A DNA stretch of 27,312 bases from Lachnoclostridium sp. UBA2905 (GCA_002349525.1 DEDL01000020.1:11860-39171), one strand, 5' to 3'; shown: positions 17,089 through 25,083, numbered from the stretch's first letter. The notes: a model not told the origin generated them from the sequence alone. Made by a program: numbers and translations.

Positions 17089-17130
17089 AGGATGAACATC
17101 ATAAAAAAACAATACCGGAGGATAATTTTT

Positions 17131-18006
17131 ATGGATCAGACAAGATACAATTTAAACAAAGGACTTGCACAGATGTTAAAGGGCGGCGTAATCATGGATG
17201 TAACGACTCCAGAACAGGCAAAAATTGCTGAAGAGGCCGGGGCCTGTGCAGTTATGGCATTAGAGAGAATTCCTGCTGACATTCGTGCCGCAGGTGGTGT
17301 TTCAAGAATGAGTGACCCTAAAATGATAAAAGGAATTCAGGAAGCCGTAAGTATTCCTGTTATGGCAAAATGCCGTATAGGTCATTTTGTTGAAGCCCAG
17401 GTATTAGAAGCCATTGAAATAGATTATATAGATGAATCAGAAGTTTTATCTCCTGCCGATGATATTTACCATATTGATAAGACGAATTTCAAGGTGCCAT
17501 TCGTGTGCGGAGCCAGAGATCTTGGCGAAGCTCTCAGACGAATAAATGAAGGTGCAGCTATGATACGTACAAAAGGCGAACCTGGTACAGGCGATATAGT
17601 TCAGGCTGTCAGACACATGCGCAAAATGAATTCTCAGATCAGAAAAATCACTTCAATGTCTACAGATGAATTATACGAAGAAGCCAAAAATCTTCAGGTT
17701 CCATATGATCTTATACAGTTCGTACACGATAATGGAAAGCTTCCGGTTGTTAACTTTGCTGCCGGCGGAGTTGCCACACCTGCAGATGCTGCTCTCATGA
17801 TGCAATTAGGTGCTGAAGGTGTATTTGTTGGTTCCGGCATTTTCAAATCCGGCAATCCAGCCAAACGTGCATCAAGTATTGTTCAGGCCGTAACCAATTA
17901 TAAAGATGCAAAGCTCATTGCAAAACTTTCCGAGGATCTTGGTGAAGCAATGGTAGGAATAAACCCAGGTGAAATTAAATTAATAATGGAAGAACGAGGA
18001 AAATAA
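17131..18006 (+). CDS. pdxS: Pyridoxal 5'-phosphate synthase subunit PdxS
   Basis: A 291-residue protein forming the TIM-barrel synthase subunit that makes PLP from ribose 5-phosphate, glyceraldehyde 3-phosphate and ammonia. Signature stretches are all present: GVIMDVTTPEQAKIAEEAGA, VMAKCRIGHFVEAQVLEA, IDYIDESEVLSPAD, IRTKGEPGTGDIVQAVRHMR and GAEGVFVGSGIFKS. By position Asp23, Lys80 and Lys148 match the catalytic residues Asp24, Lys81 and Lys149 of the B. subtilis enzyme. The start ATG at 17131 has GGAGG 9 nt upstream, so an in-frame ATG 39 nt earlier is rejected. pdxT follows one base after the stop codon, forming a two-gene operon whose products assemble into a 12+12 complex. Confidence 0.97.
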   Translation: MDQTRYNLNKGLAQMLKGGVIMDVTTPEQAKIAEEAGACAVMALERIPADIRAAGGVSRMSDPKMIKGIQEAVSIPVMAKCRIGHFVEAQVLEAIEIDYIDESEVLSPADDIYHIDKTNFKVPFVCGARDLGEALRRINEGAAMIRTKGEPGTGDIVQAVRHMRKMNSQIRKITSMSTDELYEEAKNLQVPYDLIQFVHDNGKLPVVNFAAGGVATPADAALMMQLGAEGVFVGSGIFKSGNPAKRASSIVQAVTNYKDAKLIAKLSEDLGEAMVGINPGEIKLIMEERGK

Positions 18007-18007
18007 T

Positions 18008-18604
18008 ATGAAAATAGGTGTACTTGCTGTTCAGGGCGCATTTATAGAGCATAAAAAAATGATTGAGGGTCTGGGTGAAGAATGCATTGAAATTCGTCAG
18101 GCAAATGATCTGACTGGCATTGACGGCATTATACTTCCTGGCGGTGAAAGTACGGTTCAGGGCAAGCTTTTAAGAAAGCTTAATATGTTTGAACCCCTGA
18201 AAGCCATGATAAATCATGGACTTCCCGTACTTGCCACCTGCGCAGGACTTATTCTTCTTGCAAAAGAAATAGAAAATGATACTACATCACACCTTGGAAC
18301 ACTTCCTGTAACAGTAAAAAGAAATGCATACGGACGTCAGCTTGGCAGCTTCGAATCATATTCAAATGTTGGAACAATAAAGGACTTTCCTTTTATATTT
18401 ATAAGGGCTCCCTATATTACCTCACTGTCAGATGATGTAAAAATATTAAGTACTGTGGATAACAATATAGTAGGTGTATCATATAAAAACCAGATAGGTC
18501 TGTCATTTCATCCAGAGCTTTCATCTGATAACAGAATACACAAACTTTTTATAGACAAAATATATAGTTATAAATCAGCCGGCAGTCAGCTTAAAATCAG
18601 CTAA
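18008..18604 (+). CDS. pdxT: PLP synthase glutaminase subunit PdxT
   Basis: A 198-residue class I glutamine amidotransferase that hydrolyses glutamine and passes ammonia to PdxS. The start KIGVLAVQGAFIEH, the oxyanion region LPGGEST (43-49), the nucleophile Cys78 in LATCAGL, and His168/Glu170 in SFHPEL give the full catalytic triad. The length is usual for the family, with a short tail of about 20 residues after the last helix. It begins two bases after the pdxS stop, consistent with coupled translation. Its TAA stop lies inside the first of four 11-bp tandem repeats. Confidence 0.96.
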   Translation: MKIGVLAVQGAFIEHKKMIEGLGEECIEIRQANDLTGIDGIILPGGESTVQGKLLRKLNMFEPLKAMINHGLPVLATCAGLILLAKEIENDTTSHLGTLPVTVKRNAYGRQLGSFESYSNVGTIKDFPFIFIRAPYITSLSDDVKILSTVDNNIVGVSYKNQIGLSFHPELSSDNRIHKLFIDKIYSYKSAGSQLKIS

Positions 18605-18639
18605 CAATCTGCTAATAATCTGCTAATAATCGACTAACA
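18596..18639. repeat. 11-bp tandem repeat (4 copies) over the pdxT stop codon
   Basis: Four head-to-tail units: ATCAGCTAACA (18596-18606), ATCTGCTAATA (18607-18617 and 18618-18628) and ATCGACTAACA (18629-18639). The pdxT stop TAA (18602-18604) is in the first unit and each later unit carries TAA at the same offset. An 11-bp step puts these stops in all three reading frames. Confidence 0.9.
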
Positions 18640-18652
18640 GTATCCATCCAAC

Positions 18653-18700
18653 AGTACCTGGCTAAAATCAACTAATAGCTTTTAGGTAAAATCAACCAAT
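18653..18700. repeat. 24-bp direct repeat (2 copies) over the GH2 stop codon
   Basis: Two adjacent 24-bp units (18653-18676 and 18677-18700) share the core TAAAATCAAC followed by CAAT or TAAT. The TGA stop of the GH2 gene (minus strand, 18692-18694) lies in the second unit, and the first unit carries TGA at the same offset, in the same frame. Together with the preceding array, the convergent 18605-18691 gap is almost wholly repeats; the only hairpin there is a weak A/T one (CTAAAA with TTTTAG). Confidence 0.75.
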
Positions 18701-21193
18701 AATTTCAATTTGTAGCTGCACCTTTTCCATATCAGGTGCAGTTACAGTTAACACAGCTTTTCCAGCTTTATAACTGCTTCTTATTATGGCTGATGCATGT
18801 CCCCTAAAGCTTATCGTCTCATTTTCAGTATAATCCTCATCTGTAACAGGATTGCCTGTACCAAATCCGGCAATAAATCCTTCTCCTGATAAGGATACAT
18901 TAAGTTTTACAGAGGCATCTGTTACAATTCTGTTCATTTCATCAGCAATATCAATATTAACGTATACAAGATCATGTCCATCTGCCTTAATTGCATGTTT
19001 TTCAGGAGTCACAAGCAGCTTAGCTGGTTTTCCTGAGGTAACAAGCTTATCGCTGCTTTGTCTTTGGCCATTTACATAGCTTATGGCCTCAACTACACCA
19101 GGCTCGTATATAAGGTCAAATTTCACACTACGTGGCATGCTGCCAGTCTTTTCAACAGGCTTTTTACCCTGTGATTGACCATTTAGAATAATCTCTACTT
19201 CATCTGCAGCAGAAAATACTACAAGCTCCACGTGTTTTCCTTCATATCCCTCATAATTCCAGTTTTTAAGTACTGCAGGGAATCCCCACATACTGATAAT
19301 CTCAGTTTTCTTATAATTGTCAGGATGCATTGAAAAGAGCCATGTGTCTTTACTTCCCCATACAACTCTTCTATAAGCTCCCTGTGGAAGCAGCCTTCCT
19401 GTTATATCATAATCCGCATCATTTGCCAGACGCCATGGAAATGGAGATGCTTCTCCAGGCATAAGCGCCCATGGACCTCTTTCAACTAAAGGATCGCAAG
19501 CATCGACATAAGCTGCCTTGCCAATACCTGCTTCACCTATGTAATCCCAGGCTGTCCAGGTAAAATCTCCTATTACATATGGTAAAGCTTCAACAACCGG
19601 CCATCTGTAGCCTATTTCTTTAGGGAAATTTTCTGAACCAAGAATGACTCTTTCCGGAAAGAGCTCATGGTCTCTTTCATACAGTTCCTCCATGTAATTG
19701 TAACCTACAACATCTAAACCATTTGTGAAAGGCTCTGTATGTTTTTCCCAAATATCAGGATCCTTATCCTTTGCATTCTGGCTCTGATTCTGTCCCTTTG
19801 CCTCGTAATCATCAAGGCCAGCCCATAATGAACATATTCCGTTACTTACCGGTCTTGTTGCATCCAGTTTTTTTATAATATTCACAAGCTTAGTTGCAAG
19901 CGCGTATCCATTATTCAGTCCGCCACGTTCCGGTATCTCATTACCAATTGACCACATAATAACGGATGGATGAATACGGTCTCTTCTGACAAAAGCCTCC
20001 AGCTCATTTTCATGAAAACTGTCGAAATACTGGCTGAAATCTCCTGTTCTCTTTGCTATTCCCCATGCATCAAAGGCTTCATCAAAAATATACATACCAA
20101 GTCTGTCACAAGCCTCTACCAAAGCTGCAGAAGGTGGATTATGTGCTGTTCTTATGGCATTAAATCCAGACTGTTTTAATCTCATTACCTTTCGGGCTTC
20201 ACTCTCGTAAAGAGAAACTGCACCCAACAAACCATTATCATGGTGTACGCAACCACCCTTAAGCTTGACCGTTTTACCATTAATGCGAAGACCTCTGACT
20301 GCATCAGCTGTTATAGTTCGAATTCCAAATAATGAACTGCACTCATCAACTGTTTTCGTCTCATTTTCCACAAAATGAGTCCTGAATATTCCCGTATCCA
20401 CAGCTGTCACCTTCACCTTATAAAGGTTTGGTTCTTCAGCACTCCAAAATAAAGGATCATCAAGAATTATAGATAATCTGGCTGTTTCTCCTTTTTCCTT
20501 GCCAACATGAATAAGGCGGTGTACCTTGGCTGCTATTTTGCAGTCATCTCCCCTATCCTTATTCTGCTCATCTGAAGCTTCCTTCTCCTCTTTTACAAGG
20601 CAGACCGAAACATCTACAAGCCTGTTATCCTTTGAATCATTGCATATATCAATTTCTGCCTCAAGAAATGCCATATTGTCAGACACTTCCTTTGTATATA
20701 CATTAATGCCGTCTGCTGCAATATGTACCTTAGGTCCGTGACAAAGTATAACTCCCCTGTAAAGACCCGAACCGGTATACCATCTTGAACTAGGCTGAAC
20801 TCCTGTATTAATATTAATGGTTATACGATTTTCCTCGCCAAATGATACGTAATCCGTTATATCCACATAAAATGGTGAATATCCGTAATGATGCATTGCA
20901 AGCCTGCAGCCATTTATCTCAACTGCTGCGTGCATCATCACACCATCAAATTTAAGTCCGATACATTCATTGCTCCACTCATCCGGTATAAAAACATATT
21001 TGGTATAATTGCACACATCTCCCGGAAAATAACCTGAATCTGAAGCCGCAGGGGCATCAGGTTTTACAGGAAGACTTATCATACCATCGTGGGGCAGATT
21101 CACCATTGTGCATGGATTTGCTTCCAAGGCCCCCAGTGAATCACCTAATCCTCTTCTAAACTCCCATTGTTCATCTAACATTATATGTTTCAT
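18692..21193 (-). CDS. Glycoside hydrolase family 2 enzyme, beta-galactosidase-like
   Basis: An 833-residue cytoplasmic enzyme with no signal peptide. Domains in order: GH2 sugar-binding jelly-roll (about 1-160, with VNLPHDGMIS and RWYTGSGLYRGV), immunoglobulin-like domain (about 160-295, with an unusually charged insert near 200-220), TIM barrel (about 296-600, starting KLKGGCVHHDNG), a DUF4982-like domain (about 630-720) and a C-terminal Ig-like domain (about 730-833). The acid/base is Glu419 in MWSIGNE and the likely nucleophile Glu521 in ILGSEN; RTAHNPP (348-354) is the usual conserved loop. The layout is that of beta-galactosidases of Firmicutes and Bacteroidetes, although beta-glucuronidase or other GH2 specificities are not excluded. 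The start at 21193 has GGGAGGAG about 9 nt upstream; an in-frame GTG 33 nt earlier is rejected. Its stop lies in a repeat. Confidence 0.9.
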   Translation of the reverse strand: MKHIMLDEQWEFRRGLGDSLGALEANPCTMVNLPHDGMISLPVKPDAPAASDSGYFPGDVCNYTKYVFIPDEWSNECIGLKFDGVMMHAAVEINGCRLAMHHYGYSPFYVDITDYVSFGEENRITININTGVQPSSRWYTGSGLYRGVILCHGPKVHIAADGINVYTKEVSDNMAFLEAEIDICNDSKDNRLVDVSVCLVKEEKEASDEQNKDRGDDCKIAAKVHRLIHVGKEKGETARLSIILDDPLFWSAEEPNLYKVKVTAVDTGIFRTHFVENETKTVDECSSLFGIRTITADAVRGLRINGKTVKLKGGCVHHDNGLLGAVSLYESEARKVMRLKQSGFNAIRTAHNPPSAALVEACDRLGMYIFDEAFDAWGIAKRTGDFSQYFDSFHENELEAFVRRDRIHPSVIMWSIGNEIPERGGLNNGYALATKLVNIIKKLDATRPVSNGICSLWAGLDDYEAKGQNQSQNAKDKDPDIWEKHTEPFTNGLDVVGYNYMEELYERDHELFPERVILGSENFPKEIGYRWPVVEALPYVIGDFTWTAWDYIGEAGIGKAAYVDACDPLVERGPWALMPGEASPFPWRLANDADYDITGRLLPQGAYRRVVWGSKDTWLFSMHPDNYKKTEIISMWGFPAVLKNWNYEGYEGKHVELVVFSAADEVEIILNGQSQGKKPVEKTGSMPRSVKFDLIYEPGVVEAISYVNGQRQSSDKLVTSGKPAKLLVTPEKHAIKADGHDLVYVNIDIADEMNRIVTDASVKLNVSLSGEGFIAGFGTGNPVTDEDYTENETISFRGHASAIIRSSYKAGKAVLTVTAPDMEKVQLQIEIIG

Positions 21194-21261
21194 ATTTATG
21201 TTCTCCTCCCTAATTATTTCAAGCACTGTTCACCCTTTTAATACCACAGCTATTCACAAGA

Positions 21262-21744
21262 TCATTGGTCAAATCTGTCCAAAAATTCTCTTGTAACATG
21301 ACTGCCTTCATCTATTTTTTCAGCCAAAAGAACGGCCTCCGGTATTCTGACCCACTTTTTGTCCGTTTCGTCAAATGAATTCACCACCAGACACAAGCCC
21401 ATAACAGGGGCATTATCATCACGTTCTTCACACCCATAATCATCCTCAACGATTGATTGTATATAATAATCATCAAGACCTGTATTATATAGTCTTGATA
21501 TATATGCATTAGCCTCTTCAGCCTCATGTTTTTTTCTAAAATAATCCCTATCCTCAAGTATGGCAATCATTTCATCAACAATCATTTCCTGAGTCAGCTC
21601 TGAATGTCTATAAAGATATCCAAGCATTCTTGTCGCAGTGTAATCAGTATTCATATATTTATAAGCAATTTCATGGCACAATGTTTCAGGGAGTTTCCTT
21701 TTCATAAGCTCATCAAAAACATCCCTGCTTTTATCAGATATCAT
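21262..21744 (-). CDS. Uncharacterised 160-aa acidic protein
   Basis: I do not recognise this protein. It is soluble, without signal peptide or membrane segment, and rich in Asp and Glu. The N-terminal half (about 5-70) is helical in character (RDVFDELMKRKLPETLCHEI, then LGYLYRHSELTQEMIVDEMI). The C-terminal part has APVMGLCLVV, KKWVRIPEAVLLA and a short acidic tail. The ATG at 21744 has GAGGTG about 10 nt upstream; an in-frame GTG 9 nt earlier lies too close to that site. It ends 68 nt before the GH2 start and no terminator separates the two, so they may be co-transcribed. Confidence 0.75.
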   Translation of the reverse strand: MISDKSRDVFDELMKRKLPETLCHEIAYKYMNTDYTATRMLGYLYRHSELTQEMIVDEMIAILEDRDYFRKKHEAEEANAYISRLYNTGLDDYYIQSIVEDDYGCEERDDNAPVMGLCLVVNSFDETDKKWVRIPEAVLLAEKIDEGSHVTREFLDRFDQ

Positions 21745-21787
21745 TATTATCACTCACCTCATAATCAATTCATTTGTCAGGCTGCTC

Positions 21788-21985
21788 TCAATAAAGCCCC
21801 ATAAATGCAAGCAGGCCTGTAATTGTAACAAGACTACATAATATTGACAGGCTGTTTACACAGCCGGCCATTTCTTCATCTCCGTGGCACATTCCAACAT
21901 AAGCCGGTGCAACTGCACTAACTGCAATCATAATAACATTAACAATTATACCCATTGCAACGATGATACGCATCTCCAGTCCCAT
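21788..21985 (-). CDS. Possible small two-helix membrane protein (65 aa)
   Basis: A short frame encodes two hydrophobic segments (IIVAMGIIVNVIMIAVSAVA and, after a short HGDEEMAGC loop, SLSILCSLVTITGLLAFMGL), a pattern expected of a real small membrane protein rather than random AT-rich translation. No good Shine-Dalgarno is seen for any start; candidates are a GTG at 22009, the ATG at 21985 and the ATG at 21973. It lies between sulP and the 160-residue gene on the same strand. Family and function unknown. Confidence 0.45.
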   Translation of the reverse strand: MGLEMRIIVAMGIIVNVIMIAVSAVAPAYVGMCHGDEEMAGCVNSLSILCSLVTITGLLAFMGLY

Positions 21986-22024
21986 ATCTTCTATGGTCGA
22001 AAAATTCACAACTATTATTACATA

Positions 22025-22094
22025 TTACAATATCTAAATATATTACACGTTACAATATCTAAATATATTTTATATTACATCATCTAAATATTAT
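22025..22094. repeat. 25-bp tandem repeat (3 copies) over the sulP stop codon
   Basis: TTACAATATCTAAATATATT occurs identically at 22025-22044 and 22050-22069, with a diverged third copy at 22075-22094, an exact 25-bp period. The TAG stop of sulP (minus strand, 22084-22086) lies in the third copy at the same offset as TAG in the other two. The 25-bp step puts the three stops in three different frames. Confidence 0.88.
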
Positions 22095-24198
22095 TATGTT
22101 TCATCCTGTATTTAATAACTTTTTCATACACTTCAGGATGTTCATTTTTCAAATGAGCATCAAGTTTTTCTCTTCTAACATAAAACTTTTTCGCAAGCTC
22201 CTCATTTTCATGAGTGATCTTCTCTAGCAAAAGTTCACGTCTGTGTTCAAGGGTTTTTGCCAGGGTTTCTTCGTCATGTCCCGAAACACGGACCAGCTCT
22301 TTTAAATGCTCTTCAAGATGTTCAAGCCATTCATCTTCATCAATGGAATCCATATAGCCCCAATTACCCATCTGACTAATAGAATCAAGATCTCCATTTT
22401 TTGATAGATTGGTAATCTGACGCATTATCTGTTTTTCAATTTCATACTCAGCATCACCACCAAAGCCCCATATATATTCCTGTACAGAATTTTCAGCTCT
22501 TTTTCTGCTGGGACTAACTTCATAATTCTCGACTCCCTCAAGAGGATATGGTTTCCTTATCCCCATATCCTTAAGTGCCACGTTGACAGTGCGCCTTACA
22601 GCACCCTCAGCAAGCATAAATTCCAATCCCTGACGTCTCATCTGTTCATTCAGGCCTGCTATATGCTCAGTCATGTAAAATCTTATATTTCTATTCTTTA
22701 GCTGCTTATAAAGCATCCCAATGCATTCAGCTGCAGTAACGTCTATGTCACCTATTCCACTTGCATCCACTATGACCGCCTTAGTGTCATCCCTTATGCT
22801 GTCAAGAATATCATTTTGAAAAACATCGATATTGGCAAAAAACAGATTACTGCTAAATCGATATACAACAACATTTTTTATTGGATACACATTACGAAAT
22901 TCATCAAAGCTTCGAAAATGTGTATGCCCCGGCTGAATTCCAAGAAAACATCTTGGTGGCTTTGAGGCACGAATAATCATCTCAACAAATGAAAGCACAA
23001 CACCAATCAGAACCCCGTTAATTGTACCAAAAATGAGCACACCAAAAAATGCACCCCAGAAAATAAAGAATTCCTTTTTATTGGCCTTCCAAAGACGTGG
23101 TAAAAGTTCGAATTCCGTAGCGCCAATTAAAGCTGATATTACAATTGCAGTCAGTACAGGCACTGGCAAATACTGTATAAATCCTGTTCCAAGAAGCAGT
23201 ATTCCTGCCATTATTACTCCCGCGACAAGTCCCGTTGCCTGGGTTCTTCCACCATACTGTTCATTCATGGCAGTTCTTGATACAGAACCATTTACCGGGC
23301 AACATCCTGTAAAGGCTGCTGCCATATTAGCCATTCCAAAGGCAATGAGCTCCTGGTTGGCATTTATTGTGTAATTATTCTTCCTTGCAAAATTATTTTC
23401 CGCAAGCAGAGTTTCAGCCATAATAACCATTGCAACCGAAAAACTTATCATAATAACCTTCTCAATAGAAATATGGTCAGATACCGGTAATACAATTGAA
23501 GGAAGTCCCCTATCCACTGCCGGCAGCATTTTTACACCCTTTAACAAATCAGGTTGCAGGAAAGAAACAAATGCTCCTGCAAACATAACGATTACAGCCA
23601 TTGGAAGCTTTGAAAAAAGCTTTTTTGATATCAAAAGAATCATTAATGTAATAATTCCTATTTTAAGTGATAATACATTAATATCGCCAGTTGTAGTAGT
23701 AATATGATTTAACAATTCATGCAGTTCACCAGTCCCTGCCGAACCACCATATAACTTGGGAACCTGCATCATGATAATTGTTGTGCATATACCTGATATG
23801 AATCCTCCCATAACCGGACTTGATATATAACTTACAAGCCGACCAACCCTGAGCACGCCAAACAATAAGAGCCATAGGGCAGTAAATAATGTAATAAGCG
23901 GTACCACCTTAAGTGCCGCGTCTGACTCAGGCATAATTCCAAGAGACATAACTGATGCCCCAACCATAGCTGCCGGTGCAGCATCAACACCAAAAATGAA
24001 CTGTCTTGATGTAGATAACAGTGCAAATAAAATAATTGGAAATACAGATCCGTACAATCCATATACAACAGGAAGGCCGGCAATCTGTGCATATCCCATT
24101 GATATTGGAATTGAAACAGCTGCAATAATTATTCCGGATATAAGATCATGCACAAAATTATTTTTTTTGTAATCTTTCAAGGTATACGCAAATTTCAT
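22084..24198 (-). CDS. SulP-family anion transporter with STAS domain and C-terminal extension
   Basis: A 704-residue inner-membrane transporter of the SLC26/SulP class (sulfate, bicarbonate or other anion uptake). The membrane domain (about 1-415) shows the family entry signature DLISGIIIAAVSIPISMGYA followed by AGLPVVYGLYGS, and many hydrophobic helices including the NGSVSRTAMNEQYGGRTQ loop. A STAS domain spans about 425-545, with VIVDASGIGDIDVTAAE near 470-488. Residues about 547-704 are an additional charged, helical, probably coiled-coil tail (LEHLEEHLKELV, EHRRELLLEKI) that ordinary SulP proteins of about 550 residues lack. The ATG has GGGAG 5-6 nt upstream. No carbonic anhydrase or sulfate-assimilation gene is adjacent, so the substrate cannot be told. 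The stop codon lies in a 25-bp repeat. Confidence 0.9.
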   Translation of the reverse strand: MKFAYTLKDYKKNNFVHDLISGIIIAAVSIPISMGYAQIAGLPVVYGLYGSVFPIILFALLSTSRQFIFGVDAAPAAMVGASVMSLGIMPESDAALKVVPLITLFTALWLLLFGVLRVGRLVSYISSPVMGGFISGICTTIIMMQVPKLYGGSAGTGELHELLNHITTTTGDINVLSLKIGIITLMILLISKKLFSKLPMAVIVMFAGAFVSFLQPDLLKGVKMLPAVDRGLPSIVLPVSDHISIEKVIMISFSVAMVIMAETLLAENNFARKNNYTINANQELIAFGMANMAAAFTGCCPVNGSVSRTAMNEQYGGRTQATGLVAGVIMAGILLLGTGFIQYLPVPVLTAIVISALIGATEFELLPRLWKANKKEFFIFWGAFFGVLIFGTINGVLIGVVLSFVEMIIRASKPPRCFLGIQPGHTHFRSFDEFRNVYPIKNVVVYRFSSNLFFANIDVFQNDILDSIRDDTKAVIVDASGIGDIDVTAAECIGMLYKQLKNRNIRFYMTEHIAGLNEQMRRQGLEFMLAEGAVRRTVNVALKDMGIRKPYPLEGVENYEVSPSRKRAENSVQEYIWGFGGDAEYEIEKQIMRQITNLSKNGDLDSISQMGNWGYMDSIDEDEWLEHLEEHLKELVRVSGHDEETLAKTLEHRRELLLEKITHENEELAKKFYVRREKLDAHLKNEHPEVYEKVIKYRMKHNNI

Positions 24199-24260
24199 AT
24201 ATTCTCCCTATAATTCCACTTATTTAATGATAAGCACAATGCGCTTCACATTCTGCTCAT

Positions 24261-24304
24261 AAAAAAACTCCCGAACCTATATTATAATAACATAAATCCG
24301 GGAG
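24261..24304 (-). terminator. Intrinsic terminator after the ctc/rplY-like gene
   Basis: On the minus strand CTCCCG (24299-24304) and CGGGAG (24268-24273) flank a long AT-rich loop that can itself pair partly, followed by seven T residues (24267-24261). It lies 43 bp downstream of the ctc stop and isolates that gene from sulP. Confidence 0.85.
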
Positions 24305-24346
24305 AATATATAGCAAGTTATTGCTCTATTCGTAATCAAATATCAT

Positions 24347-24928
24347 TTACTTGTCTTCTGTTTCTTCCTCCGCATCAGGAAGTACATTGTGTGATGCAAT
24401 TACACTTACTACAGGTGCATCAAGATGAGTCATAATCTCAATATTCTTGTCACTGGCAATCTCAAGATCTGAAACTTTAATAGTGTCACCTACTCTTAGA
24501 TTTCCACAGTCAACATCGATTTTATCAATAAGTGCTTCTGGAAGAGCTTTGTAAGATATTTCTGTCAATAGCTGTTCAAGAGCACCCTCAACAACCTTTT
24601 CCTTATTGTGTAAAACAATCTCAGCAACAGAATGAACCTTTTCACCCTTAACCAATGCCATAAAATCAAGCTCAACTATCTGGTTCTTCATTGAATCATA
24701 TTCAATATCCTTAAGAAGAACATCGTACTGTTTTCCATCAAGTTCAAGATATAACTGGCTTCCTTTAAGACATTCTTTCTGAATTTTCTCTGCATCTCTT
24801 TTTTCAATCTTAAGAGGTATAGAGGCCTCAATCTCTTTTCCAAAAAGATTGCCTGTTACATAGCCCTGTCTTCTTAACTCCTTTGCCTTTGTCTCCATGT
24901 TTCTTCTTTGTACTTTTAATGTTGTCAT
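24347..24928 (-). CDS. ctc: bL25/Ctc-family ribosomal (general stress) protein
   Basis: A 193-residue protein of the L25/TL5/Ctc family that binds 5S rRNA on the 50S subunit. The N-terminal L25 domain (about 1-90) begins TTLKVQRRNMETKAKELRRQ, has a G-Y-V-T-G-N-L-F-G-K loop and ends YDSMKNQIVELDFMAL. The C-terminal TL5-type beta domain (about 95-180) includes ALPEALIDKIDVDCGNLRVG and DAPVVSVIA, with an acidic tail (EEETEDK). Family members in B. subtilis are stress induced. Two overlapping ATGs follow GGAGG; the second (24928) is better spaced and starts like other Ctc proteins. A promoter overlapped by CIRCE lies about 110 bp upstream and a strong terminator follows, so it is a single-gene unit likely induced by heat. 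Confidence 0.92.
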   Translation of the reverse strand: MTTLKVQRRNMETKAKELRRQGYVTGNLFGKEIEASIPLKIEKRDAEKIQKECLKGSQLYLELDGKQYDVLLKDIEYDSMKNQIVELDFMALVKGEKVHSVAEIVLHNKEKVVEGALEQLLTEISYKALPEALIDKIDVDCGNLRVGDTIKVSDLEIASDKNIEIMTHLDAPVVSVIASHNVLPDAEEETEDK

Positions 24929-25041
24929 CATTCATTCCTCCGTTTACACAAATATTAAACATTGATAACAAGGAAATAAGCGGAATGTCGATATTCAATT
25001 GGCTTTTCGTTGTGTTTCTTTGTATTTCTTTGTCTGAATAC

Positions 25042-25070
25042 GTTATAACACCAAAATCAGCACTCGTCAA
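25042..25070 (-). promoter_or_regulatory. Sigma-A promoter of ctc
   Basis: On the minus strand TTGACG (25065-25070) and TATAAC (25042-25047) are separated by exactly 17 bp. The -35 box lies within the spacer and right arm of the CIRCE element, so HrcA bound there would block RNA polymerase. The leader before the ATG is about 105-110 nt. Confidence 0.8.
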
Positions 25071-25083
25071 GGCTGAGTGCTAA
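25057..25083. promoter_or_regulatory. CIRCE element (HrcA operator)
   Basis: TCAGCACTC (25057-25065), a 9-bp spacer and GAGTGCTAA (25075-25083) match the CIRCE consensus TTAGCACTC-N9-GAGTGCTAA at 17 of 18 arm positions. It overlaps the ctc promoter. HrcA represses CIRCE promoters at normal temperature and releases them when GroEL is occupied by unfolded protein. The gene for HrcA is not in this window. Confidence 0.92.

Noticed and set aside
23033..23374. 113-codon plus-strand frame inside sulP
   Set aside because: Antisense to conserved SulP membrane segments, with no ribosome binding site or recognisable product.
24828..25070. 80-codon minus-strand frame between ctc and the DHH gene
   Set aside because: It overlaps the ctc leader, promoter and 5' coding region in another frame; the CIRCE, promoter and ctc start explain the DNA.
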